Source: Nemania diffusa
Taxonomy: Eukaryota; Ascomycota; Sordariomycetes; Xylariales; Xylariaceae
Assembly (NCBI GenBank): GCA_038501195.1
Contig: JBBPUQ010000004.1
Span: 1,550,001-1,614,000 of the forward strand
DNA: 64,000 nt
Direction of reading: 5' to 3'
The notes beneath the pieces were generated by a model. That model did no database searches. It was not told where the DNA came from and saw only the letters and a program-made list of their open reading frames with translations. Both the position numbers and the translations under genes were made by a program. Numbering within the stretch: the stretch's first letter is position 1; every line of letters starts with the position of its first letter. Below, one piece after another: positions 10,890-21,092 of this stretch.

Positions 10890-11178
10890 TTGCGAGAAAA
10901 GAGTGAGCATGGCGACATTGGGCTATGAGAGGAGAAAAGGTCCACGCCGATGTCCGTTTCCGTATTCACCAGCAGGTCGACTTAACCACCTGTGTACGCT
11001 AGATGTGGACTTCTTAGAGGGGAACACTTTTATGGGGTATAGCTTGCTAGAGATGCAACACGACAAGGAGTTCGCCGAGTTTCGCGAGACATCCAACTCT
11101 ATGGAGAAAAGATTGAAGCGCTTAAAGGAGGGAGTTAAACGTGAGCCTCAAAAACGGATAAAGCACATCACGACTTGA
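10864..11178 (+). CDS. Doubtful small hypothetical protein (104 aa)
   Basis: An ATG-initiated frame of 104 codons starts inside the 12-bp repeat array, with a purine at -3. The C-terminal third is strongly charged (KEFAEFRETSNSMEKRLKRL) and could form a short helix. No domain, signal peptide or membrane segment is visible, and no family is recognised. It may be an exon of a decayed gene that once included the upstream repeats, or a chance frame. Only transcript data could lift this above a guess. Confidence 0.22.
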   Translation: MEPSQTSSSCEKRVSMATLGYERRKGPRRCPFPYSPAGRLNHLCTLDVDFLEGNTFMGYSLLEMQHDKEFAEFRETSNSMEKRLKRLKEGVKREPQKRIKHITT

Positions 11179-12086
11179 TGGCACCTAGTCTAACCCATAG
11201 GCCGCGACCAATCTGACTCGGGATCAATTCCGGTGCTGCAATTTCATATTCTGTTCTCCTATAGTGCATTTATCAACAATTTAGTTCATAGCTTCTGCGT
11301 TTCTTCTTTAAAACGTCACGAGGATCTACTATGCTGACCATACCGAGGACATCTATAACCTAGCTTTATAAATACTTCTTGTCACAACCATTTGTTGCGC
11401 CGGGAAACTCAAATTCTTAGAATTACACTCATCTTAAAACATGTGTCAAGTCTAGCGACTCTAAGCTCTAACAATGGAATTGAAAATGCATTTGTTAGGC
11501 AAAATTATTAAACACATGGAGAAGAACGAAGACGGATATATGTATATCGATGGCGAAAGGGGTTGCGCCTCCGTCAGAGGGAGAAAAAAAAAGTTTGTCA
11601 GGGGGGTAAGAAAACCTCAAGTAATTCCCAGTTTATGAAAGACTGCTCATGAGTGCAAGAGTTGTCGAAGATTAGGTTTCGGCTAGACCCTAGACGGCGA
11701 GGGGGGGAGCCTACGCAATCTACTTAGCCTGGGTGTTTAAAGCTCTGAGTTGATCTGCCCACTAAAGTGGCCGTAATATTTTGATACAGCACTTATTTCT
11801 TGTCTACATCTTGAGGAAAAAAATCTAGCTGGATTTCCTTAACTTACACGACAGCTGAAATATACGTTTTGTTTAGTTGCATATTTGCTATATGAAGGTC
11901 CACTGTGGGCCTCCCCTAGTCTAGATACCTGTGTCAGCCACACATATGTAAGCCCGAAATAACCGCGTGGCTCTGCAAGGCAACGACGTTTCCCCCCTGC
12001 AAAAAGGCCAAGCTTGATTGAGCTCATCATCAATCTGCTGCCATCATCCATCTAATTGCTCGACTTTGGGAGCCCACGCCATCGCC

Positions 12087-14918
12087 ATGGCTCCAACAAA
12101 GCAGAGCATGTTCCGCTCGGCGGACATGAGCATGGTGCAACTATATATTTCTAATGAAATCGGAAGAGAGTGCGTGACAGCCCTGGGAGAGCTCGGGCTT
12201 GTCCAGTTTCGAGATGTACGCGATCGCTCCCCCTTGATCATTGATTCTCGATTGTCTAGCTGTCTAGTCTATGCATCCATCTACTGACATCGACACAGCT
12301 CAATGGAGACGTCAGTGCCTTCCAACGAACATTTACTCAGGAGATTAGGCGACTCGATAATGTTGAACGACAGCTTCGTAAGTACACGTCGTCCTCGCCA
12401 TCGGATCTAGCTCCGGGACCTTGGCTAATAGATCAGGCTACTTCCATGCTCAAATGGAAAAGGCGAGCATTCCCCTACGGAGGCTAGACCTCGATCTCGA
12501 AACTCTCGCCCCACCGTCTACCTCGGAGATCGACGAACTCGCCGAACGCAGTCAAAGCCTCGAGCAGCGCATCGCGCAACTTAACGACAGCTACGAGACG
12601 CTGAAGAAACGCGAGGTCGAGTTGACCGAATGGCGATGGGTTCTACGTGAGGCTGGTGGTTTCTTCGATCGCGCTCACGGTAACGTTGACGAAATCCGAG
12701 CTTCGACCGAGGACGACGATGCTCCATTACTACAAGACGTTGAGCAGCTCAACCAGGTCGGTGATGCCGAGCGTTCGTTCTCTGGCATGAACATTGGCTT
12801 CGTAGCAGGCGTCATCAACCGAGAACGCGTCGCAGCATTTGAGCGTATTCTTTGGCGCACGCTACGTGGCAATCTCTACATGAACCAGTCCGAGATTCCC
12901 GAGCCCCTCATCGACCCTACAAACAACGAGCCTATTCGTAAGAATGTCTTCGTCATCTTCGCTCATGGCAAGGAGATTTTGGCCAAGATTCGCAAGATTT
13001 CCGAGTCTATGGGAGCAGAGATCTACAGTGTCGACGAAAACACCGATCTACGCCGTGACCAGATGCACGAAGTCAATGCCCGCCTCAACGATGTGCAGAA
13101 CGTGCTGCAAAACACCCAACAGACACTCCAGGCTGAGTTGACACAGATCGGCCAGTCGCTAGCAGCTTGGATGATTCTAGTCACCAAGGAGAAGGCTACG
13201 TACCAAACCTTGAATCTATTCTCTTTCGACCGACAGCGACGAACCCTCATTGCGGAAGCCTGGTGCCCCACGAATGATTTGCCTCGTATTCGGTCGACCC
13301 TACAGGATGTCACCAATCGGGCAGGCTTGTCGGTTCCATCCATTATCAATGAGATCAAGACAAATAAAACTCCGCCTACATATCTAAAGACTAATAAGTT
13401 TACCGAAGCTTTCCAAACCATTGTCAATGCTTATGGTACTGCTACGTATAAAGAGATCAATCCTGCACTACCTGCTATCGTTACTTTCCCCTTTCTTTTT
13501 GCTGTCATGTTTGGTGATCTCGGCCACGCAGTTATCATGCTGGCGGCTGCCCTTGCCATGATCTACTGGGAGAGACCTTTGAAGAAAGTCACTTTTGAGC
13601 TGTTTGCAATGATTTATTACGGTCGTTACATCGCTCTTGTTATGGCTGTCTTCTCCCTATTTACTGGCCTCATCTATAATGATGTCTTCTCCAAGTCCCT
13701 CACACTCTTTGATAGTGCCTGGGAATGGGATGTACCCGATGGATGGCAGCAGGGCCAGCCCCTTGTTGCCAAGCTCAAGGGTGATTCCCGGTATCCTTTT
13801 GGCCTCGACTGGATGTGGCATGGCACAGACAATGACCTTTTGTTTACCAACAGCTACAAAATGAAGATGTCTATCATTCTGGGTTGGGCTCACATGACCT
13901 ACTCGCTCTGCCTCGCGTATCTCAACGCGAAGCACTTCAAGAAGCCCATTGATATCTGGGGCAACTTTGTTCCGGGTATGATTTTCTTTCAATCTATCTT
14001 CGGCTACCTGGTCATTTGTATCATTTACAAGTGGTCAGTCGATTGGTATGCTGTTGGCCGATCACCACCTGGCCTCCTAAACATGTTGATCTACATGTTC
14101 CTACAACCTGGTACCATCGACGAGGAACTATACAGTGGCCAAGCCACTGTGCAAGTTACTTTACTTGGGCTTGCATTCCTCCAGGTCCCGATTTTGTTAT
14201 TCTTGAAGCCATTTTATCTACGTCGGGAGCACAATCGAGCTCGCGCTGAGGGCTACCGTGGCATAGGCGAACACTCTAGAGTCTCGGCGCTTGATGACGA
14301 CGACGACATGCACCCGGCGGGCAATGGAAACGGACGGCTTAGTGCGGACACTGATGATGGCGAGGGTGTCGCTATGATCGCACACGGTGGAGACGACGAG
14401 GACGGCCACGGTGAATTCGAATTCAGCGAGGTCATGATCCACCAGGTCATTCATACCATTGGTAAGATTTGTTGCTTCGTATAGCTCATCGGTCGTTACT
14501 AACGTGGTGCTAGAATTCTGTTTGAATTGTATTTCACACACGGCGTCGTACCTTCGTCTCTGGGCCTTATCTCTGGCTCATCAACAGCTCAGTACCGTCC
14601 TTTGGACCATGACTCTTGGCCCAACTCTTACTATGCCTGGACCAGTTGGTGTGATCTTGATATTCTTGGCTTTTGGTTTGTGGTTTATTCTTACGTGTAC
14701 TATTCTTATTGCCATGGAAGGTTGCAGTGCTATGGTAAGCTCCCTCGGAAACCCTGAACCCCAGAATTTCATGCTAACGATAGTAGTTACACTCCCTGCG
14801 CCTCCAGTGGGTTGAGGCACAGTCAAAGTATGCTGAGTTTGCCGGCCACATGTTCACTCCCTTTTCTTTTATTACAATGTTGGAGGAGGATGACGGGTTA
14901 GTCGAGTTCACTGGTTAA
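12087..14918 (+). CDS. vph1: V-type H+-ATPase subunit a (Vph1/Stv1 family)
   Basis: Five exons: 12087-12215, 12299-12377, 12437-14461, 14514-14734 and 14787-14918, giving 861 residues. The introns are 83, 59, 52 and 52 bp; the last two have TACTAAC/GCTAAC branch-like words. The protein opens with the family signature [13 protein letters not shown] and [11 protein letters not shown]. It has a cytosolic N-terminal half with coiled-coil stretches, then the membrane half with the segments of the proton-conducting a subunit. The motif [13 protein letters not shown] is split from HTIEF by intron 3. Its arginine, residue 759 here, corresponds to the essential TM7 arginine (R735 of yeast Vph1) needed for proton transport. 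An acidic/histidine-rich loop lies just before intron 3. Filamentous fungi usually carry one such gene, so the Vph1 versus Stv1 distinction is not meaningful. The start ATG fits the family. Confidence 0.95.
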
Positions 14919-15492
14919 TTGTTGTAAGATTTGGGGTGGTGTACGAATACATCTGTACTTTGTCTACGTAGCTATAGAATGCATCATAATGCTTTACAAT
15001 TATCTAAACAATCTGATTAGTGTCAGGTATCTCATCTTTCTTGGTTCGTATAACAACGTAAAGGGGTTGTTCACAACATGCAAACCTAGGTCGAGGTCCC
15101 ACTAAAATTGGTCTGTGAGTCGGCAGACCTGGCTTCAGGCTTCAGGAGTGCAGGTGCGTATGCGTACTTCGTACAGTGCATCTATCTACTGTGCCTACTA
15201 TACATACTGTATCCGCCTGCGCCAGACACGTACCTACGTACCTACATACAGAATAAGCACAGCAAAGTTACTGCAGTCAGACTGCAGCGTTCGGGGCAGT
15301 CAACAGGTCGTCATGTCACCCCCAACTCAGGTCATGGCGACCAATGAATGACGACGTCAATACGGGCACATACACCAGGTAGGTACCTACATACCTCATA
15401 CCATATTTATATAGATCGATAGATCGTGGAGATAGCAGATAACACCCCTCTTTATATAATTGTATAACAGAGTAATACACAATACAAACCCC

Positions 15493-15530
15493 ATACTACT
15501 ACTGCTACTACTACTTGCTGCAGCTGCTAC
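15493..15530 (+). repeat. Imperfect TAC/TGC triplet repeat
   Basis: An irregular run of ACT/GCT triplets followed by CTGCAGCTGCTAC, in non-coding sequence upstream of the 16.1-kb gene. Confidence 0.6.
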
Positions 15531-15827
15531 ATTTATTTACTCTGCGCATTGATCTAGACTCGAATACCACTGATCATTCTTGGCTTACATCACCTGCAGT
15601 CCTTGTATATGGGCGATTGTGAACAATTACCGTCGAGATTCTCTAGCTCGTTCGTACGCAAGTCGGTTGATACGAAAGCTCAGTCGACCAACATAACCCA
15701 GACCCAATTACAGAATACCTACCGCCCCATGTCTTCTACCACTATTTAGTAGAGGATACCTATAGTCTACCGTGCCTGATGTACAAATCGCCGCTATAGA
15801 CTTCTTTTTAAACTTTAATAGCATTGA

Positions 15828-15839
15828 CCAATGACCAAT
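15828..15839 (+). promoter_or_regulatory. Tandem CCAAT boxes
   Basis: CCAAT occurs at 15828-15832 and again at 15835-15839, about 240 bp upstream of the chosen ATG. CCAAT words are bound by the fungal HAP/CBC complex. Use here is inferred from position only. Confidence 0.4.
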
Positions 15840-15912
15840 GGTCAGCCGTCCAACCGAATTCGTCACTCGCGCATCGGCCACCGTCAGCCGTCAACCGTCA
15901 ACTGTCAGCCCA

Positions 15913-15936
15913 CTTACACTTACACTTACACTTACA
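15913..15936 (+). repeat. (CTTACA)4 tandem hexamer
   Basis: Four exact copies of CTTACA lie in the probable leader or promoter of the downstream gene. Confidence 0.85.
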
Positions 15937-16079
15937 ATCCTTCACGACTCTCCCGCGTCATGATTTAAAGTTCGGCCGATAGAACTTAAGAATTAGCATC
16001 GACATATACTTCCGGTCCCCAACACGTGCTCGTGCCCGTGCCCCGTGCATGCTGCGCTTGTGCCCGAGCCCGCATCGGC

Positions 16080-19000
16080 ATGCTCCATCTTCGATTTCAC
16101 AGACGGACCCCGTCCAACCCGACATCCCCAGTCCTCGAACGCGCCTCGTGGGATACCACCGCGCTCCAGCCCGCCCATCTCGTCCCCGTCGAGAGTGTCC
16201 CAGTTCCCGACATTCGACCACGCTCCTCTGCTTCCGTTCCCTTCGCTCACACTCACGCTCATGTCCAAGCCCAAGCTCAAGCCCATGGTCAGCCCTCGTC
16301 ACAACCGCCGCGAGACCAGCGAGACCAGAGTCCACCCGTATTACCGCCCATCACTAGAGTTGTCTCTGCCGACTCTGTACTGTCCTTGCATAGTCAGAAC
16401 TCGGAACACAAACCACGCGACGACGAGAAATTTCGCGATGACTCGAAACCTCTGCCCCGATCCCCTTACAATGAACAGTCGAGGTTTATTGGTGGACTAG
16501 CCTTGGAAAATTACCGTCGAGAACAAGCCGCTCTAAGTCGGCCGGCTCCGCAGCGAGGGACACCTAGTGCACCACCAATAGTCTCAAGCTCAAACTTGTC
16601 CGAGTCCTCTGGCGCCAATGCACCAGCACCTCCACCTCCCCCTCCCGTCAAATCTCGGAGGGCTGCGTCGTCCTTCGTAAGCCCGACCGATTTTCAAAAT
16701 GCACCGTCAATGGGGAAACGACCGCCGGGGGCCAAGATAGCATCCCAACCATCTGCGGCCACCAACCCGTATGTCGTGCGGGACCCGTCAAAGGCAAAAA
16801 AGGGGTTGCCTTTCCTAAAGAACCCTATGTCCTCATTGCTACTACGGAGGAAGACAAGCCAAAGCATACCAGATCTAAAGCTGCCGCTACAGAAGCGCTC
16901 GGAGGAGACCGTCTATGACCCTCGAATCCGAGGTACTCGGGTACATGATTTTAGCGCCCCAAGACAATGGAAACCCGTCGTCCAGCCTAGCAATGTTGGC
17001 AATGAACCTACAAATGCTAGAGATGGTCAGGTTCCACGCTCACAGTATAATGCTTCGTCCATACCAACCAGGGCGCCACCAGTTCCTCCCAAGGATGACC
17101 TGAACACGTCGAGCCGAACACCATCCTCCCATTCTAAGGTCCATTCTCTAGACACAACATTAACTAGGAGGTCTCGAGATTCTTCATTTGTCGATTTCGC
17201 TGGGGCCCAAGGTGAAAATGAAGGCATTGAATCGCAAGACGGCTCAACGGCTGTTCCCACAGCCTCCATGTCTCGCAAGACATCAGCGATGTCTGTGAAA
17301 AGCTCCTTCTCCGCTATCCCTAAGCACATGAAGAGCACTTCGTCTCGTTTTAGTTTCGATATGATTGGAGCTGCGGAACAAGAAAAATTGTTAGAAGAAC
17401 GGCATCGACAACGTCAACAAGACAAAAGTTCGAGTTTATCAAACGATCGAAGAGATTCACGCTTTGACGAATTTGATGAAGATGCGTTCGATTACGACGC
17501 CATGGATTATGACGATGACTTGGAAGAACGGATCCCTGGTGTCAATGCTGACCTTGACGACTATGAGGAAGACTTTGAGGCAGCAAATGATCCGGATAAT
17601 GACCAAGATAACTTCGCAGGGTTTGTCTTCCAGAGATCAGACCCAACATCGTCATTGCCGAGCCCGCATAGTGCCGGCGTGCTCCCAACACCGAGGGATG
17701 CTGATGGCCATGTTATTGGATACGCCCAGACAGGAGAGACCCCAGGATACGAGCAATATCTAGAAGTTCCCCGAGACTTTCCTGTCCAACCCACGTCCAG
17801 CGGAATTCACAATGATGATACCATTGCGGGCCTAGGAATTCAAGGGTTGGAGCCTGTCACGGAGTCTCCTGTGTCAGCAATTCTACGACCCCCGGAGCTA
17901 CGAATTGAGGAGCAACCTCGTCTCAGCAAAGATGATGAATTGTACTTCGACGATGGCTTAATTCATGATTTTGATGGAGAAGGAGACGGCTCAACGTTTG
18001 ATGAGTCCATCTTTGACCTTAATGACACCGACCAGTACGGAAGGCCTATACCTAAAATGTTCGCTAATGCTTTGGCACAAAGGAACGCGGCTCTAGATGC
18101 GAAGAAGCGGGAATCAGATATAACTTCCAGGCTCTCTGCTCTGTCGGTGGGATCACCATCCACAGCCCATACTTCATTAAGCGCCGATATGCGCTCGAAG
18201 GTAGTGGATCTACTAAATGAAGCAGTCACTTCTCACATAGTTGAGCCTCAGGCGCCACAAGAAGCGCTTTCCGGATTGAAGGGTGATGGAGTTGCAGAGT
18301 ACCAGGCAGCACTAGCAGCCGCTGCGCACCAGGCTGCAGCTTCTGGTAAATTTCGCAGAGACTCATCTCCCGATCCGCCGACAGATTGGAAGATCACATC
18401 GCCCACAACGCCAGGTTCCTCTCATTCGCAACCAGATGCAATTAATGAGGATCCACTAGCTGACTACGAGTATGATGACGGGTTCTCAGCAGGACTGGAT
18501 GATTATGAGCTGGACGATGATGCCATTATCGCCGAAGCCAACGCGAGTGCCTTAGCTAATGACTCCGATGGCTGGTACGGACAGGAATTTGGCTTCTACT
18601 CCGCTCCTGTTCCGCAGTCAAGCCATGCGCAAAGTGCACTGGTCGAGAAGAACATATACCAGTACTCCCATGGCGGATATTTCGGTCCTAGCGGAGTTGA
18701 TCGCACAGCCTCAGGTCGTATCGTTTCCCGGGAACCAAACCTAACACCCATTACAGAACGCTCGGAATACTCGAACAGGAATTCGCTGATGAGCGCTGGC
18801 TGGCCACAAGGACCCACTAACGGCGCAATACAAAGTCCTGGGCTAGCCCAGCTTGCAATGATGGCAGAAGATCGCGATATGTCATTGTCTACGTTGCTAA
18901 AACTAAGGAGTAAAGCTTGGGGCGGATCCCAGGTCTCTCTCACAAGTTCTCGTGAGGGCTCTCCATATGATCGAAATGGTGCGACAAGCCCATTGAACCA

Positions 19001-19493
19001 GGAACTTGTTGGTCTCAGTCTCGGCACTGGCCGGAAGAACTCGACCTTTTCGATCTATAGCCAGGAATCTGCTGGAGCTGGAAGTGATGCTGGCAGCCCT
19101 ACTTTAACAATGGCTATTCCGAATGTGTCCACAAACTCGATCCCCTCTATCGCTATGTCGCCTAACTCCACGAAATCTCCTGCGATCGCACCAGTCTTCT
19201 CTCCCCTCGGAGGCTCTACGACTTTCCCCCCATTATCCGAAGTCGAGGAGCCCAGTTCTCCAGAGGCCTTGGACAAAACAGCACAGGGACCCGGCTCGAG
19301 CATGGCGCCAACAGTTAGCGCTCCATTAAAACAACGGCCGGGCCATAAGCACAAGGGAAGCGCTGACAGCATATCCTACATAAAAGAAGAAGATAGTGGT
19401 GAAACCCGGTGGATCCTTGAACGACGGCGCACTAGGGAGACAGGCGAGATAGAAGTATTCGACCGCGAAGTCGTGGGAGGCGGTAGAATCTAA
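16080..19493 (+). CDS. Large conserved fungal protein of unknown function
   Basis: An uninterrupted frame; the first in-frame ATG is at 16080 (MLHLRFHRRTP), giving 1137 residues. I do not recognise a named domain. Visible features in order: a histidine/glutamine-alanine-rich N-terminus; a proline run (APAPPPPPPVKSRR); a basic conserved-looking block (KKGLPFLKNPMSSLLLRRK, ~residues 239-257) followed by YDPRIRGTRVHDFSAPRQW (~278-296); serine-rich linkers; an acidic stretch at ~462-505 (EFDEDAFDYDAMDYDDD); an alanine/glutamine helix near 740-760; further acidic tyrosine-rich repeats (YEYDDGFSAGLDDYELDD); and a basic C-terminus ending EVVGGGRI. The two blocks near 240-300 look like the real conserved core of a Pezizomycotina family. 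No signal peptide or membrane segment is seen. CCAAT boxes lie upstream. The gene is well supported by length and composition; the function is unknown. Confidence 0.8.
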   Translation: MLHLRFHRRTPSNPTSPVLERASWDTTALQPAHLVPVESVPVPDIRPRSSASVPFAHTHAHVQAQAQAHGQPSSQPPRDQRDQSPPVLPPITRVVSADSVLSLHSQNSEHKPRDDEKFRDDSKPLPRSPYNEQSRFIGGLALENYRREQAALSRPAPQRGTPSAPPIVSSSNLSESSGANAPAPPPPPPVKSRRAASSFVSPTDFQNAPSMGKRPPGAKIASQPSAATNPYVVRDPSKAKKGLPFLKNPMSSLLLRRKTSQSIPDLKLPLQKRSEETVYDPRIRGTRVHDFSAPRQWKPVVQPSNVGNEPTNARDGQVPRSQYNASSIPTRAPPVPPKDDLNTSSRTPSSHSKVHSLDTTLTRRSRDSSFVDFAGAQGENEGIESQDGSTAVPTASMSRKTSAMSVKSSFSAIPKHMKSTSSRFSFDMIGAAEQEKLLEERHRQRQQDKSSSLSNDRRDSRFDEFDEDAFDYDAMDYDDDLEERIPGVNADLDDYEEDFEAANDPDNDQDNFAGFVFQRSDPTSSLPSPHSAGVLPTPRDADGHVIGYAQTGETPGYEQYLEVPRDFPVQPTSSGIHNDDTIAGLGIQGLEPVTESPVSAILRPPELRIEEQPRLSKDDELYFDDGLIHDFDGEGDGSTFDESIFDLNDTDQYGRPIPKMFANALAQRNAALDAKKRESDITSRLSALSVGSPSTAHTSLSADMRSKVVDLLNEAVTSHIVEPQAPQEALSGLKGDGVAEYQAALAAAAHQAAASGKFRRDSSPDPPTDWKITSPTTPGSSHSQPDAINEDPLADYEYDDGFSAGLDDYELDDDAIIAEANASALANDSDGWYGQEFGFYSAPVPQSSHAQSALVEKNIYQYSHGGYFGPSGVDRTASGRIVSREPNLTPITERSEYSNRNSLMSAGWPQGPTNGAIQSPGLAQLAMMAEDRDMSLSTLLKLRSKAWGGSQVSLTSSREGSPYDRNGATSPLNQELVGLSLGTGRKNSTFSIYSQESAGAGSDAGSPTLTMAIPNVSTNSIPSIAMSPNSTKSPAIAPVFSPLGGSTTFPPLSEVEEPSSPEALDKTAQGPGSSMAPTVSAPLKQRPGHKHKGSADSISYIKEEDSGETRWILERRRTRETGEIEVFDREVVGGGRI

Positions 19494-19958
19494 AGATTCT
19501 GTTTTTGGGATATTGAATTACCCATATGGGTCTTGATGCTAATGGAGGTTGACTTCGACGGAAGTAGTCAATCAGTCTTTCTCGGTTTTGGTAGCCCCTG
19601 AATCTTGCGAGGAAAATTGTATATATAGAACATGGCATATGGCGTAAAAAGCGAGACGGGTACGGGATTGGATATGGGGTTTTGCATTGTATGCGCGGTT
19701 CTGGGTTTATATATATACGGATTCCCCTTTTCAGTGATGCTAATGATAATCATACTTCGATATTATGATCGTATGATCTTATAGATTCCTCTCAGTACCG
19801 TTTGCGTCGCGGCTAGAATAGCGCTCTCACAACTAACACCTTACTCAATGTCCCTTGATTCCAATTACCCTCGTATAGAAGATCGAATCAGTTATTCTAG
19901 TCTTTGAGTTTGAGTCGCTATTATAATTCACAGTACGGCCATATCCTAGTCGCCCACA
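19494..19958. other. Short convergent 3' intergenic region
   Basis: 465 bp between two convergent genes, AT-rich with TATATATA words (near 19707). It presumably carries both polyadenylation regions. No gene is seen. Confidence 0.6.
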
Positions 19959-21092
19959 CTATTTAATCTTGACCACGCTTATCGTAACGTTGTTAGTAGT
20001 GCTCGGAGGCAGATGCCCAGCCCCCGAGATCAAGACATAACTACTATCCTGCTGGAAAACCCGCAACGACCGCGTATACGACACCCCCTCAGGCGTAGCC
20101 ACAGTCTCCCAGGCGCCCTCAGCCCCCAGCGCCTTATTGATGTAGATCGCAGAGCAGCACCCCGACGACACGACGATGGTCCCGTTAACGCCCCCGGCAG
20201 GCGTCCACACGACGTACGGCGAGCCATTCGGCACCGTCCCGTCCGAGCTCTGCAATAGGTGGTGCGGCGCGGCGCCGAAGGCCTCGGGGTCCGACGACAG
20301 GCGGTAGTAGACTGGGAAGGTGTAGCTCGAGGCCGTCGGGTTCGGGCCCCCGCCGTACTCGTAGATGTAGATGTATTGCCCGTGCGGCAGCGCCGCCACG
20401 CTCGCGAGACCCGGACGGTCCGTGTACGTGGGGTACGCAGCGTCGTCGACGACCGGGCCCCAGGTCTTCAGGTCGGTCGAAGCCTGGTGCACGAGCTTCT
20501 GCCCGTGGGCAGGGTCGCGCTGGTCCGAGTAGTAGAAGAGCAGCTTGCCCTTGTGGAGGAGTAAGAACGGCTCCCACACGGGAGTCAGCCCGTTGTCCGG
20601 GATCGCGACGCCGCCCGCCGCCACGTGGCTCAGGAACGCCCAGGTGACCCCGCTGTCCGTGGACGCGTAGAGGTCGAGCTGCGTGCTCGAGAGGTCGGTG
20701 GGGATGGACGAGCCCGCGAGGAGCACGGTGCCGGCCGGATACCCCGCGAAGGGGGCCGGCAGCACGTACAGGAAGGGCTGGTAGCGCAGGCCGTAGCCGT
20801 AGCCCTGGTCGTGCACCTGGGAGATCTCCGCCCACGTCGCGCCCGCGTCGCGCGAGCGGTAGATGGGGAAGTAGACGGGCGGCGGCTCGGGGCTGTAGTT
20901 CTCCCAGGTCGCGAGCAGGTCGTTGTTTGGCAGCTGTGCTGTGCGCGCGAAGAGCACGCGCGGGTCGGTGTAGTTCGAGGGCGGTGAGAAGACCGTCAGC
21001 GAGGACAGCGTGCGGATCGCCGCGGGCGGCGCGTGGCGTTGTGCTGTTGCCAGCACGGCCGCGACGACCGATCCGAAGATGGAGAGTTTCAT
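19959..21092 (-). CDS. Secreted GH93-type exo-arabinanase-like / BNR-repeat beta-propeller
   Basis: A single exon of 377 residues. A signal peptide (MKLSIFGSVVAAVLATAQ) precedes a sialidase-fold domain with Asp-box motifs (YRSRDAGATW, YASTDSGVTW). The sequence ANYTDP-like start (SNYTDPRVLFART), LLATWENYSPEPP and SSGCCSAIYIN match the fungal GH93 group, whose characterised members release arabinobiose from arabinan in plant cell walls. Glu174 (PVWEPFLLL) and Glu245 (IYEYGGG) sit 71 residues apart, close to the spacing of the two catalytic glutamates I recall for Fusarium Arb93A (170 and 242). The length fits the family. Third codon positions are very rich in G/C, unlike the neighbouring genes. 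An uncharacterised BNR-repeat protein is the alternative. Confidence 0.82.
   Translation of the reverse strand: MKLSIFGSVVAAVLATAQRHAPPAAIRTLSSLTVFSPPSNYTDPRVLFARTAQLPNNDLLATWENYSPEPPPVYFPIYRSRDAGATWAEISQVHDQGYGYGLRYQPFLYVLPAPFAGYPAGTVLLAGSSIPTDLSSTQLDLYASTDSGVTWAFLSHVAAGGVAIPDNGLTPVWEPFLLLHKGKLLFYYSDQRDPAHGQKLVHQASTDLKTWGPVVDDAAYPTYTDRPGLASVAALPHGQYIYIYEYGGGPNPTASSYTFPVYYRLSSDPEAFGAAPHHLLQSSDGTVPNGSPYVVWTPAGGVNGTIVVSSGCCSAIYINKALGAEGAWETVATPEGVSYTRSLRVFQQDSSYVLISGAGHLPPSTTNNVTISVVKIK

Larger units (their letters stand above)
9624..12086. other. Intergenic region with minor repeats and one doubtful small ORF
   Basis: This 2.46-kb stretch lies between cdc11 and the V-ATPase gene. It contains the cdc11 3' region, an A15 tract, an inverted repeat, a degenerate 12-bp tandem array and a 104-codon open frame, each listed separately. 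I find no other supported gene. The last ~250 bp are presumably the V-ATPase promoter and leader. Confidence 0.6.
14919..16079. promoter_or_regulatory. Intergenic region; 3' end of vph1 and promoter of the 16.1-kb gene
   Basis: It holds simple repeats (TAC/CTG triplets near 15493-15530, CTTACA hexamers at 15913-15936), TACCTAC-rich words at 15228-15246 and 15377-15396, a CGTCAACCGTCA-like repeat at 15881-15909 and a tandem CCAAT pair. Short frames near 15.1 kb lack coding character. Confidence 0.5.

Noticed and set aside
20185..20835. 216-codon frame overlapping the GH93-like gene
   Set aside because: Arg/Gly/Pro/Ala-rich composition typical of an alternative frame of a GC-rich gene.
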